Assembly (NCBI GenBank): GCA_964230965.1
Contig: CAXRJA010000050.1
Span: 1-6,805 of the forward strand
Source of the DNA: UBA8290 sp964230965
GTDB taxonomy: Bacteria > Bacillota_I > Bacilli_A > Acholeplasmatales > Acholeplasmataceae
Direction: 5' to 3'
DNA: 6,805 bases
The translations under genes were made by a program, and so were the position numbers. Shown here one piece after another: positions 1-6,677 of the stretch (within the stretch, counting starts at the first letter, position 1; the number at the start of each line of letters is the position of its first letter). The notes below the pieces were generated by a model that saw nothing but the letters and a program-made list of their open reading frames with translations, was not told where the DNA came from and ran no database searches.

Positions 1-1117
1 CTGGAATCTTTGAGGAATTTGCTGAAATTTTTTGAACTTGACCTCTCACTTCATTGGCAGCAACATCTAAGGTAATCCCTAAAGCTTGTAGACGTTTCAT
101 GATCGCTGCTCTTACAACAGGCGCATTTTCACCGATTCCTGCTGGAAAGCATAACATATCAAGACCACCTAACGTGACAAAATACGATCCAATATAATCA
201 CAGACACGTTTTACTTGAACATCAAACGCATTTTTTGCAAGTTTATCACCTGATTCCATTTGATCTACAATATCTCTAGAATCAGAAGAAAACCCTCCAG
301 ATAGTCCTAAGTATCCTGATTTTTTATTGAGTGCTTCTAATACATCATCACTGGTCATCTCTGTATTATCTTTTAAGTATGCAATGAGTGCAGGATCAAC
401 GTTCCCACTGCGTGTCCCCATTGGCACACCCTCTAGTGGTGTGAGACCCATGGATGTATCGACTGATTGTCCGCCGTCTACTGCACATAAAGATACACCG
501 TTACCCATATGGACAACAATGACTTTCGCATTATTGTTATCAAGAATTTTCATGGCTTCTTGAGAGACATATTGATGGGATGTCCCGTGGAATCCGTATT
601 TTCTTACGCTATGCTTTTTATACCATTCGTAAGGCACTGCATATAAATAATTTTCTTTTGGCATGGATTGATGGAAAGTAGTATCAAAGACGGCGACATG
701 TTTCACTTGTGGCATCACTTCAAGAAACGCTAAAATTCCCACTAAATTAGCAGGATTATGAAGTGGAGCAAGTGGTGATAACTGTTTAATATGATTGATT
801 ACGATGTCATCAATTAAGGCACTTTCTTTAAAGATTTCTCCACCTTGAACGACACGATGACCGACACCTTGGATATCTTCTAAACTATTAATAATTTTAT
901 GTTTTAAGAGTCCTTCAATTAGTAGTTCAACCGCATCTTCATGATTCATAATGGATTGTGTGACACTCACTTTTTTACCATCGACTTTAATTGAAAAAAC
1001 AGCTTCATCAAAACCGATACGTTCAATAATCCCTGATGTTAAAATGCTTTCTTCTGGCATCACAAGGACTTGAAATTTTAATGAAGAACTTCCTGCATTG
1101 ACTGATAATATTTTCAT
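1..1117 (-). CDS. ackA: Acetate kinase, 3' end outside the window
   Basis: Cytosolic acetate kinase, which interconverts acetyl phosphate + ADP and acetate + ATP and is the ATP-yielding last step of acetate fermentation. I translated 372 codons from the ATG at 1117; the frame is open to the left edge. Family members are about 395-400 residues, so roughly 25 C-terminal residues, including the usual late DEE segment with a catalytic Glu, lie outside. Visible family motifs are the N-terminal VNAGSSSLKF (N7), GHRVVQGG (R88), FDTTFHQSMP (D145), YGFHGTSH (H177), the phosphate-loop-like HMGNGVS (H203), MGTRSGNVDP (R236) and PAGIGENAP near 325-333. The ASKHA kinase fold is therefore complete apart from the tail. 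The residue after SG in the MGTRSG motif is Asn, where many homologues have Asp. The start is supported by the canonical N-terminus and a purine-rich GAAAGAGAGAG just upstream, a weak Shine-Dalgarno. No phosphotransacetylase gene is visible here. It has its own promoter, and read-through from trhA is also possible. Confidence 0.96.
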   Translation of the reverse strand, partial: MKILSVNAGSSSLKFQVLVMPEESILTSGIIERIGFDEAVFSIKVDGKKVSVTQSIMNHEDAVELLIEGLLKHKIINSLEDIQGVGHRVVQGGEIFKESALIDDIVINHIKQLSPLAPLHNPANLVGILAFLEVMPQVKHVAVFDTTFHQSMPKENYLYAVPYEWYKKHSVRKYGFHGTSHQYVSQEAMKILDNNNAKVIVVHMGNGVSLCAVDGGQSVDTSMGLTPLEGVPMGTRSGNVDPALIAYLKDNTEMTSDDVLEALNKKSGYLGLSGGFSSDSRDIVDQMESGDKLAKNAFDVQVKRVCDYIGSYFVTLGGLDMLCFPAGIGENAPVVRAAIMKRLQALGITLDVAANEVRGQVQKISANSSKIP

Positions 1118-1137
1118 AATCTCTCTCTTTCATATGT

Positions 1138-1166
1138 ATTGTAGCAAGTTTATGTCTTTAATTCAA
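1138..1166 (-). promoter_or_regulatory. Promoter of ackA
   Basis: Read on the minus strand, TTGAAT (1166-1161) is followed after exactly 17 bases by TACAAT (1143-1138). The -10 is preceded by TGC, making an extended -10 (TGCTACAAT). The predicted transcript start near 1131 leaves a leader of about 14 bases before the ATG at 1117. This is the best -35/-10 pair in the window. No hairpin terminator is visible between the trhA stop and this promoter, so ackA may be expressed both from here and by read-through. Confidence 0.75.
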
Positions 1167-1183
1167 AATAAATCCTAACTTTT

Positions 1184-1834
1184 TTAATATAGATATCCGT
1201 AAATGGCAATAAATTGTAATATGGTTGCAAGTGCTGTCCATAAATGCCATATAAAATGAAAATACTTTACTTTTGAGAGTGCATAAAAAATAACTCCAAG
1301 TGAATACGCAATCCCACCTAATAATACAAAGATAAATGCATTTGGACTGTAATTAAAGAGTGCCCCTACAAAAATAAGTGAACTCCATCCCATGAGTAAA
1401 TAAATAATGACATGAATGGTAGAAAAACGTTTAATCCATATTGCTTTAAACACAGTCCCAATAATAATTAAGATCCACTGAATCGTTAACAATAGCACAC
1501 CTAAACTCATCGGTCCTAAAAATGGTGTTTGTAAGTCTGGAATGAGTAGCAATGCAGGTGCAAATGTACCACCGATTAATACATAAATCGAAATATGGTC
1601 CATACGTTTAAAGACACTTTTTGCTTTTTGATTGGTAAGTGCATGATATAGTGTTGACATGATATATAACAATGTAATCGAGCCACCAAATAAAATCGCA
1701 CCTGCATATTCTCTTATCGTATTCGATCTTAGAATCAGTAAAATAAGGGCAACAATCCCAAAAATACCCATGATACCATGAGAAATGGCATTGGCAATTT
1801 CTTCACCGATTGTTTGTTTTCTTTTATTTGACAT
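1184..1834 (-). CDS. trhA: TrhA / hemolysin III family membrane protein (PAQR superfamily)
   Basis: Integral inner-membrane protein of 216 residues, the usual length for bacterial hemolysin III/YqfA-type proteins related to eukaryotic adiponectin and progestin receptors. Family signatures are all present: an early His in EIANAISHG (H19), SxxxH in STLYH (S60/H64), the MDH following it (D79/H80), and the C-terminal HxxxH in FHFIWHLW (H193/H197). In PAQR proteins these Ser/Asp/His residues form a membrane-embedded metal site. About seven hydrophobic segments are visible, at roughly 20-36, 44-62, 82-98, 107-127, 138-158, 165-185 and 196-214. The bacterial function is poorly defined; E. coli TrhA has been linked to membrane energetics, and the hemolysin name should not be read as toxicity. 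The ATG overlaps the trmL stop by one base (TAATG), and AAGGAG lies 6 bases upstream inside the last codons of trmL, so translation is coupled. It is the last gene of the overlapping block. Confidence 0.9.
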   Translation of the reverse strand: MSNKRKQTIGEEIANAISHGIMGIFGIVALILLILRSNTIREYAGAILFGGSITLLYIMSTLYHALTNQKAKSVFKRMDHISIYVLIGGTFAPALLLIPDLQTPFLGPMSLGVLLLTIQWILIIIGTVFKAIWIKRFSTIHVIIYLLMGWSSLIFVGALFNYSPNAFIFVLLGGIAYSLGVIFYALSKVKYFHFIWHLWTALATILQFIAIYGYLY

Positions 1835-2358
1835 TATGTCTCCTTAAACTGATCTAAAAAGTCTTTGCCTTTCATGGATTCAGGTTCATGATCAATGCAT
1901 CCTGGAAAGTCATATTGGCGCATCGCATCAAACCCGACAATTGCCACTGCATTTGATAAATTAATACTTCTTACTTTATCGGTTGTTGGAATTCTAAACG
2001 TATGCGATAAATTATTTGCTAAAACTTTTTTATCAAAGCCAGTGGATTCTTTACCAAAAAGTAAATATAAATCTTCTATGTTACAATCATAAGAAATGCC
2101 TTCATAACTTTGTTTACCATATCTTGATAAAAAATAATAGGTCCCTGGATTCTTTTTTACAAAGTCTTCATAATTTTTATACGTATAAAACGTTAAATCT
2201 TTGATATAATCTAACCCACTTCTTTTTAAAGTGCGATCAGAAAGTTCAAACCCAAAAGGTTCAATTAAATGAAGCGTTGCACCAAGTGCAACACATGTAC
2301 GCATAATATTTCCGGTATTTTGTGGAATTTCTGGTTCATATAACACAATATTAAGCAT
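1834..2358 (-). CDS. trmL: tRNA (cytidine/uridine-34-2'-O)-methyltransferase TrmL
   Basis: SPOUT-class (SpoU/TrmH superfamily) enzyme that uses S-adenosylmethionine to 2'-O-methylate wobble nucleotide 34 of certain leucine tRNAs, in the cytosol as a dimer. The 174-residue protein starts MLNIVLYEPEIPQNTGNIMR, nearly the same as characterised TrmL, with the PEIPxNTGNI+R motif at 9-20. The SAM-binding trefoil-knot motifs follow: LLFGKESTGF (99-108) and RIPTTDKVRSINLSNAVAIV (122-141). The protein is slightly longer than E. coli TrmL because of a charged tail after about residue 153. The start overlaps the MATE gene by 8 bases and has AGGTGA upstream within that gene; the stop overlaps the trhA start. 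No feature suggests loss of activity. The exact tRNA substrates in this organism are inferred from the family. Confidence 0.95.
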   Translation of the reverse strand: MLNIVLYEPEIPQNTGNIMRTCVALGATLHLIEPFGFELSDRTLKRSGLDYIKDLTFYTYKNYEDFVKKNPGTYYFLSRYGKQSYEGISYDCNIEDLYLLFGKESTGFDKKVLANNLSHTFRIPTTDKVRSINLSNAVAIVGFDAMRQYDFPGCIDHEPESMKGKDFLDQFKET

Positions 2359-3751
2359 ATAGCGTCACCTGCATTTCATAACGAATTTTAGATTCATAGT
2401 AAAACCCAAAAGGTAAGACAAAAATATTAGATAAAATCAGTGCATAAAATATCCCGGTATAATTACCTGGTTCAAACATTGCCATAAAAAGTAACACTAA
2501 AGGTATTCGAAACACCCATAAACGTAATAACGATAAACGCATCGTATATTTTGATAATCCAGCACCATTAAAAAGTCCTATAAATGTCTGAAAGATTGCC
2601 ATAAATGGTTGTGTTAATAAAAACCACAACGCAAACTCAGCACCAATAAAATAACTACTTGAAACATTGTTTCCTAATATAAATGCTACAACAGTCCCTC
2701 TAAAAGGAATCATAATAGAAATACCTATAATCATGATAAAAAGTGATAAACGTCTTGTAATAAGATAACTTCTTTTAGCACGTTCAGCATTATTTTGACC
2801 AATATTCATCCCAACATAAGTGGCATTCACATTCGATAAGGCAATCACAGGATACAAGAGTAATGTCGTAAAACGTGCACCGAGTCCAAAGCCAGTCGAT
2901 ACTTCAACCCCATAACTTAATACAAGACTTTGAATAATAATAAATCCAAACGCTGTCATGCCTTGACCAAATGATGCTGGCAATGCAAATTTAATCACAT
3001 CTTCAATGGTTTGATGATCGATCGCCATTCCTTTCACTGAAATGGTGATATGTTTTTTTGAATAAAATACATCATACAAAATAAACGGTGTAATGATGGC
3101 ATTTGCAAGTACTGTTGCATAGGCAGCGCCTTCTACGCCCATTTTAAATACTGCAATAAATAGTCCAGTAAAGATCATATTTAACATAATGGCAATGACA
3201 TTCAAGACGACTGGCTTAACGGTTTCCCCCTGAGCTTGACGTATGGCTTGATAAATTAAAAAAGGGAAAATAAACAGTAAATCAAAACTTCTAATCAAAA
3301 AGTATTTCGATGCAAAGATCAGACCAATCCCTTCTGCACCCATCGCACGAGCAATTAAATGACTGTCAAAAAAGACATCACTGACGCCAACAAGTAATAC
3401 AACAATGGCAATGGAGATCAATACACCTAGTAACATGAGTCGTGATGCGTAACGTTTCGCTAAATCCATACGTTTCGCACCAATGTATTGACTTACAATT
3501 GCAACAGCACCAACACTTAACCCAATCCCAACAGATAAAAATAAAAAATTGACAGGAAAATAAATATTAATGGCGGATAACGCAGAATCTAGTTCTAATT
3601 GTGTATAACCTTCCATCCTAGCAACAAAAATCGCATCCACTAAATCATGGAGCGATTTTAATACATTATTTAAAAAGATTGGTATTGCAAGTAATACAAG
3701 TCCTTTTAAAATATTTTTATCGTGTAAAACAAGTTGCATGTTTTTTGACAT
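2351..3751 (-). CDS. MATE family multidrug/Na+ (or H+) antiporter
   Basis: Inner-membrane exporter of 466 residues, the standard length for a 12-helix MATE (MatE) protein. The two-lobe repeat is visible. The N-lobe opens with LAIPIFLNNVLKSLHDLVDAIFVAR, carries VAIVSQYIGAKRMDLAKR (83-100), then IRQAQGETVKP (170-180) and GVEGAAYATVLAN (205-217). The C-lobe mirrors it with FALPASFGQGM (255-265), VGMNIGQNNAERAKR (313-327) and FNGAGLSKYTMRLSLLRLWVFRIPL (394-418). It should couple cation influx to export of an organic, often cationic, compound. Substrate and coupling ion cannot be read from sequence, so no specific symbol is given. The ATG overlaps the pncB stop as TAATG, but no convincing Shine-Dalgarno lies upstream; initiation probably depends on ribosomes finishing pncB. 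A second ATG four codons in has no better site. Position between NAD salvage and tRNA modification genes does not identify a substrate. Confidence 0.93.
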   Translation of the reverse strand: MSKNMQLVLHDKNILKGLVLLAIPIFLNNVLKSLHDLVDAIFVARMEGYTQLELDSALSAINIYFPVNFLFLSVGIGLSVGAVAIVSQYIGAKRMDLAKRYASRLMLLGVLISIAIVVLLVGVSDVFFDSHLIARAMGAEGIGLIFASKYFLIRSFDLLFIFPFLIYQAIRQAQGETVKPVVLNVIAIMLNMIFTGLFIAVFKMGVEGAAYATVLANAIITPFILYDVFYSKKHITISVKGMAIDHQTIEDVIKFALPASFGQGMTAFGFIIIQSLVLSYGVEVSTGFGLGARFTTLLLYPVIALSNVNATYVGMNIGQNNAERAKRSYLITRRLSLFIMIIGISIMIPFRGTVVAFILGNNVSSSYFIGAEFALWFLLTQPFMAIFQTFIGLFNGAGLSKYTMRLSLLRLWVFRIPLVLLFMAMFEPGNYTGIFYALILSNIFVLPFGFYYESKIRYEMQVTLYA

Positions 3752-5178
3752 TATTTTTGATATCTTTCAATAAGGGATTGTTTTAAATCATATAAATCTT
3801 TTGAATAGTCGACATAATACCCATGTGGATTTTCAAGTCTTCTAACTTCTATATAAATACAGTCTAATGCTTCTTTTTTAAATGCTTTAATTTCATGAAC
3901 TGAAGGTAGTGTATACACAAGTTTTCCTTGTTGAAAAATCGGCACTAATAAGGGTTTAACCTCATAATGTTCAATCCATTGTTTTTTAAATGGATAAATC
4001 GGATCAAATAATAAATACGGTTTCTTTTGGTCAATGGTTTCATCAAAAAGTGTGATGACATCTGCTTTTGCAACACCCTCTTGAAAAAAGCGATAGACTT
4101 GTTTAAATCCAGGGAGTGTTGTTTTTGCTGGATTATCTGATAGTTTAATTTTTGGCTCTAAATGTCCATTCTCTTCAATCGCAACAAGTTTAAAGACACC
4201 ACCAAAAACGGATTCACTTTTTGCAGTGACCAAGCGTTCACCAACACCAAAGGCATCAATTTTTGCTCCTTGGCTAATGAGATCTCGAATCAAAAACTCA
4301 TCTAATGAATTCGATACAGTAATTGTTACGTGCTCTAAACCTGCCTCATTTAACATTTTTCTCGCTTGTTTCGATAAATACGCTAAATCTCCACTATCTA
4401 AACGAATGCCTTTTAGTGATTTACCCATAGGAGTAAGCACTTCTTGATGAATTTTTATCGCATTTGGGACACCTGATTTTAATGTATGATACGTATCGAC
4501 AAGTAACACACATTGATCAGGATACGTCAATGCGTATGCTTTAAACGCATCATACTCATTGTCATAACTTTGAACAAAAGCATGTGCCATGGTGCCAAGT
4601 GCTGGAATTTGATACATGTAATCTGCATACGTATTAGACGTCCCGACTGCACCCGCAATATATGCTGCACGTGCACCAAATATAGAGGCATCATACCCAT
4701 GTGCACGTCTTGCACCAAATTCTAACACCGCTCTTCCTTGAGCTGCATGGACAATACGTGATGCTTTGGTTGCAATTAAACTTTGATGATTAATCGTGAG
4801 TAAAACCATGGTTTCGATGAGTTGACATTCGATGATGGGACCTTTAATGACCATGATCGGTTCATTAGGAAAGATTGGTGTCCCTTCTTTCATCGCATAC
4901 ACATCACATGAAAATTTAAATTCTTTTAAATAGTCTAAAAACGCATCATCAAAGATTTTTTTACTTTTCAAATACGTAATTTCTTCTTCCTTAAATGAGA
5001 GTTTTTCTAAATAATCGATGACTTGTTCAAGTCCTGCAAAAATAGCATAACCACCATCATCAGGAACAGATCTAAAAAAGACATCAAATACGGCTTCAGT
5101 TTTTTCTTTACCATTGACAAAATACCCATTTGCCATGGTAAGTTCATAAAAGTCCATTAATAAATTTAAATCACGCAT
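3751..5178 (-). CDS. pncB: Nicotinate phosphoribosyltransferase
   Basis: Cytosolic enzyme of the Preiss-Handler pathway: nicotinate + PRPP + ATP gives nicotinate mononucleotide, feeding NAD salvage. The 475-residue product matches the long bacterial NAPRTase family. Visible motifs, numbered from the chosen start, are NLLMDFYELTMANGYF (4-19), FGARRAHG (154-161), GTMAHAFVQSYDNE (195-208; H199 is the position of the His phosphorylated in this family), RLDSGD (259-264) and DAFGVGERLVTA (308-319), all typical of the type II phosphoribosyltransferase barrel. The frame is open upstream to an ATG at 5232, but I chose 5178. AAGGAG (5190-5185) sits 6 bases before it, the conserved sequence begins there, and the predicted promoter at 5201-5209 lies inside the longer version. 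It is the first gene of an overlapping block with the MATE gene, trmL and trhA. A deamidase or transporter for niacin is not in view. Confidence 0.96.
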   Translation of the reverse strand: MRDLNLLMDFYELTMANGYFVNGKEKTEAVFDVFFRSVPDDGGYAIFAGLEQVIDYLEKLSFKEEEITYLKSKKIFDDAFLDYLKEFKFSCDVYAMKEGTPIFPNEPIMVIKGPIIECQLIETMVLLTINHQSLIATKASRIVHAAQGRAVLEFGARRAHGYDASIFGARAAYIAGAVGTSNTYADYMYQIPALGTMAHAFVQSYDNEYDAFKAYALTYPDQCVLLVDTYHTLKSGVPNAIKIHQEVLTPMGKSLKGIRLDSGDLAYLSKQARKMLNEAGLEHVTITVSNSLDEFLIRDLISQGAKIDAFGVGERLVTAKSESVFGGVFKLVAIEENGHLEPKIKLSDNPAKTTLPGFKQVYRFFQEGVAKADVITLFDETIDQKKPYLLFDPIYPFKKQWIEHYEVKPLLVPIFQQGKLVYTLPSVHEIKAFKKEALDCIYIEVRRLENPHGYYVDYSKDLYDLKQSLIERYQK

Positions 5179-5200
5179 GATATGCTCCTTAACATGTTTC

Positions 5201-5209
5201 ATTGTATCA
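5201..5209 (-). promoter_or_regulatory. Extended -10 promoter of the pncB operon
   Basis: On the minus strand the sequence reads TGATACAAT, an extended -10 (TG, one base, TACAAT). The transcript would start near 5194, leaving about 16 bases with AAGGAG before the pncB ATG at 5178. No good -35 is visible at 16-18 bases; TTGTAT occurs at a 20-base spacing, which is too far for normal use. The element is one arm of an inverted repeat whose other arm is the yaaA promoter. Confidence 0.6.
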
Positions 5210-5224
5210 TGAAACCCATCTTTT

Positions 5225-5233
5225 TGATACAAT
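5225..5233 (+). promoter_or_regulatory. Extended -10 promoter of yaaA
   Basis: TGATACAAT on the plus strand is an extended -10 identical to that of the divergent pncB promoter. The start of transcription would be near 5238-5240, so the leader is only about 10-12 bases and begins at the ribosome-binding GAGGG (5240-5244). The -35 region is poor and coincides with the -10 of the opposite promoter, so two polymerases could not both occupy the site. Confidence 0.6.
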
Positions 5234-5249
5234 AGTGATGAGGGTTAAG

Positions 5250-5909
5250 ATGGTCATATTGCTTTCACCTGCAAAAACAATGCAGTTAAAAAATCCAAAT
5301 AAAACATTCACATGTTTGTATCAAAAAGAATCCTTACAATTGATGAAAACGTTTAAACATATGCCTGTTAAAAAAATCATCGCTTTTTTTCATGTTTCTA
5401 AAGAGGTTGCAAAGCAAACATCATCATATTACAACTCTGAAGATACTTATTTGGTATATGACATGTTTGATGGTATCGGGTATCGTATATTAAAGTCTTT
5501 ATCTAATCATATGCCTAAACATATATATGCACTCTCAGGATTATACGGGATACTACATCTTTCAGATCAAGTATATCCATACAGATTAGATTTAAAACAT
5601 CCTGTTAAAGGCTCACTGATATCTTTTTGGAAAGAAAAACTATATGAAAGACTAAAAAATGAACCGCTCATTATTTCTTGTGCATCTTCTGAATATGAAC
5701 AGATTTTAGATCCCAGACTCAATGTGATTTATGTCCATATTTTTCATGGAAATAAAAAAGCATCGAGTGTTGATGCTAAAAAAGTACGTGCAGCTCTTGC
5801 TTATCATATTGACATACATGGACTTGAAAAATTAGATGCCTTTCACTATGAGGAGTACACATATACCAGTTTAAAAAATCATATTATCACAATTAAAAAA
5901 AGCACTTAA
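5250..5909 (+). CDS. yaaA: YaaA family peroxide-stress protein (UPF0246/DUF328)
   Basis: Cytosolic protein of 219 residues. In E. coli, YaaA is induced by peroxide and limits free intracellular iron and the resulting DNA damage; its biochemical activity is not firmly defined. Family motifs are the N-terminal MVILLSPAKTM, VYDMFDGIGYRIL (69-81, the F.GD.Y.G region), ALSGLYGILHLSDQVYPYRLDL (94-115), SFWKEKL (125-131), CASSEYEQIL (144-153) and DAKKVRAALAYHI (175-187). The E. coli protein is about 258 residues, so this is a short form, mainly through a reduced stretch between the SPAKT motif and the first core motif. ATG 5250 was chosen because the family begins at this Met and GAGGG lies 5 bases upstream; in-frame ATGs at 5202 and 5238 fall in the promoter or at the transcript start. 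It is divergent from pncB and ends within a terminator hairpin. Confidence 0.9.
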   Translation: MVILLSPAKTMQLKNPNKTFTCLYQKESLQLMKTFKHMPVKKIIAFFHVSKEVAKQTSSYYNSEDTYLVYDMFDGIGYRILKSLSNHMPKHIYALSGLYGILHLSDQVYPYRLDLKHPVKGSLISFWKEKLYERLKNEPLIISCASSEYEQILDPRLNVIYVHIFHGNKKASSVDAKKVRAALAYHIDIHGLEKLDAFHYEEYTYTSLKNHIITIKKST

Positions 5910-5923
5910 TCGTGCTTTTTAAT
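5895..5923. terminator. Bidirectional rho-independent terminator between convergent genes
   Basis: AAAAAGCAC (5897-5905) pairs perfectly with GTGCTTTTT (5912-5920) around a six-base loop. Rightwards, the hairpin runs into TTTTT then AATTT; leftwards, the run at 5895-5901 gives seven Ts. It can therefore stop transcripts from both yaaA and the convergent membrane-protein gene. The yaaA stop (5907-5909) is in the loop, and the stop of the opposite gene (5919-5921) overlaps the outer edge of the stem. Confidence 0.85.
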
Positions 5924-6659
5924 TTCTGAAAAATCCTAAAATACCGAAGAGTGATCCCATCATTACAATCACATATCCTATGACAAAGGCATAATTTTTT
6001 ACTAAATCATATAAATTTACTGGAATGAATGCGTCTATAAGAACAATTTTCAAAAAAATCATAAACAATCCTAAAACAATACTATCAATGCCCATTCTGA
6101 TTAGCGAAAGACTGACGCGTTTTGGTTTTCTAAATCCTAACGTTAGAATAAGAAATACTAACGTGATAAACATAATGAGATATGGCATGAGGTCATTTAA
6201 TACAAACAATGAATCTAATGTAGGTCTCATGAGATCAACATAAGAAACTAAAAAAGTCGGTATGGTGATGTCCATATAACTTATGATAAAGATTTCTTTG
6301 TAAACCATTGTAATATAACTTAGGATGAAAAGAATGGTTAAAATCAATTTTGAAGGCGTTGATTTTGAGACTGTTAATGTTAATAATAATAAACTCAACA
6401 TCAATGCAGATGCAATAATGAATCCATCTTGTAAAAATTCAAAGTTTTGTAAAAGATCTTGAATTGGCTGTAGTAATGATTGTAATTGATCGATAAAAAT
6501 GACAGTTACATTCGCATCAAATATAAAATGCAAAAATAAACGTGAAAAGACTGCTAGTAAAGTCAAAAAGCTTAGTGTTCTCATTAATTTAGTAAACCAG
6601 GAGGTACGCTTTTTGTTTAGATTCTCTTGTTGAACTACTATAATTTGTTGTTTTTTCAT
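5919..6659 (-). CDS. Six-helix membrane protein of unknown function
   Basis: I do not recognise a family for this 246-residue protein. A Lys/Arg/Gln-rich N-terminus (residues 1-26), without a cleavable signal peptide, precedes hydrophobic segments at about 28-47, 78-97, 104-124, 158-175, 188-210 and 222-243. Basic clusters FRKPKR (176-181) and the N-terminus suggest which loops face the cytoplasm. Between segments 1 and 2 is an amphipathic stretch, FIDQLQSLLQPIQDLLQNFEFLQDG (55-79), with regularly spaced Leu and Gln that may lie along the membrane or self-associate. No conserved charged motif inside the membrane indicates transport or catalysis. The start is well supported: AGGAG (6670-6666) lies 6 bases before the ATG. 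It has its own promoter and shares a terminator with convergent yaaA. A real gene is likely given length, ribosome site and signals; function is open. Confidence 0.8.
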   Translation of the reverse strand: MKKQQIIVVQQENLNKKRTSWFTKLMRTLSFLTLLAVFSRLFLHFIFDANVTVIFIDQLQSLLQPIQDLLQNFEFLQDGFIIASALMLSLLLLTLTVSKSTPSKLILTILFILSYITMVYKEIFIISYMDITIPTFLVSYVDLMRPTLDSLFVLNDLMPYLIMFITLVFLILTLGFRKPKRVSLSLIRMGIDSIVLGLFMIFLKIVLIDAFIPVNLYDLVKNYAFVIGYVIVMMGSLFGILGFFRN

Positions 6660-6677
6660 TATTTACTCCTATGAACT

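Larger units (their letters stand above)
5201..5233. repeat. Perfect 9-base inverted repeat between divergent genes
   Basis: ATTGTATCA at 5201-5209 and its exact reverse complement TGATACAAT at 5225-5233 are separated by 15 bases. Each arm is an extended -10 element pointing outwards, which may fully explain the symmetry. Arm centres are 24 bases apart, a little over two helical turns, so a dimeric regulator contacting both arms is also possible. I could not match it to a known operator. Confidence 0.8.

Noticed and set aside
327..563. Plus-strand 78-codon open frame inside ackA
   Set aside because: It lies antisense within conserved acetate kinase coding sequence, with no ribosome site or recognisable protein.
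1184..1834. Hemolysin toxin
   Set aside because: The family name is historical; the SxxxH and HxxxH motifs identify a PAQR-type membrane protein, not a pore-forming toxin.
1895..2204. Two plus-strand open frames inside trmL
   Set aside because: They are antisense shadows of a well-conserved methyltransferase and overlap each other.
4226..4725. Short open frames on both strands within pncB
   Set aside because: They overlap the catalytic core of pncB; His/Met/Cys-rich composition and lack of signals mark them as chance frames.
5227..5232. TTGTAT as the -35 of the pncB promoter
   Set aside because: Its spacing to TACAAT is 20 bases, too long for a normal promoter; the sequence is better explained as the opposite -10.
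5201..5233. Known niacin-regulator (NiaR or NrtR) operator in front of pncB
   Set aside because: The repeat is explained by two -10 elements and I could not match it with confidence to either motif from memory; no regulator gene is in view.
6025..6243. Plus-strand 72-codon frame within the membrane-protein gene
   Set aside because: It is antisense to a gene with good promoter, ribosome site and terminator, and has none of its own.
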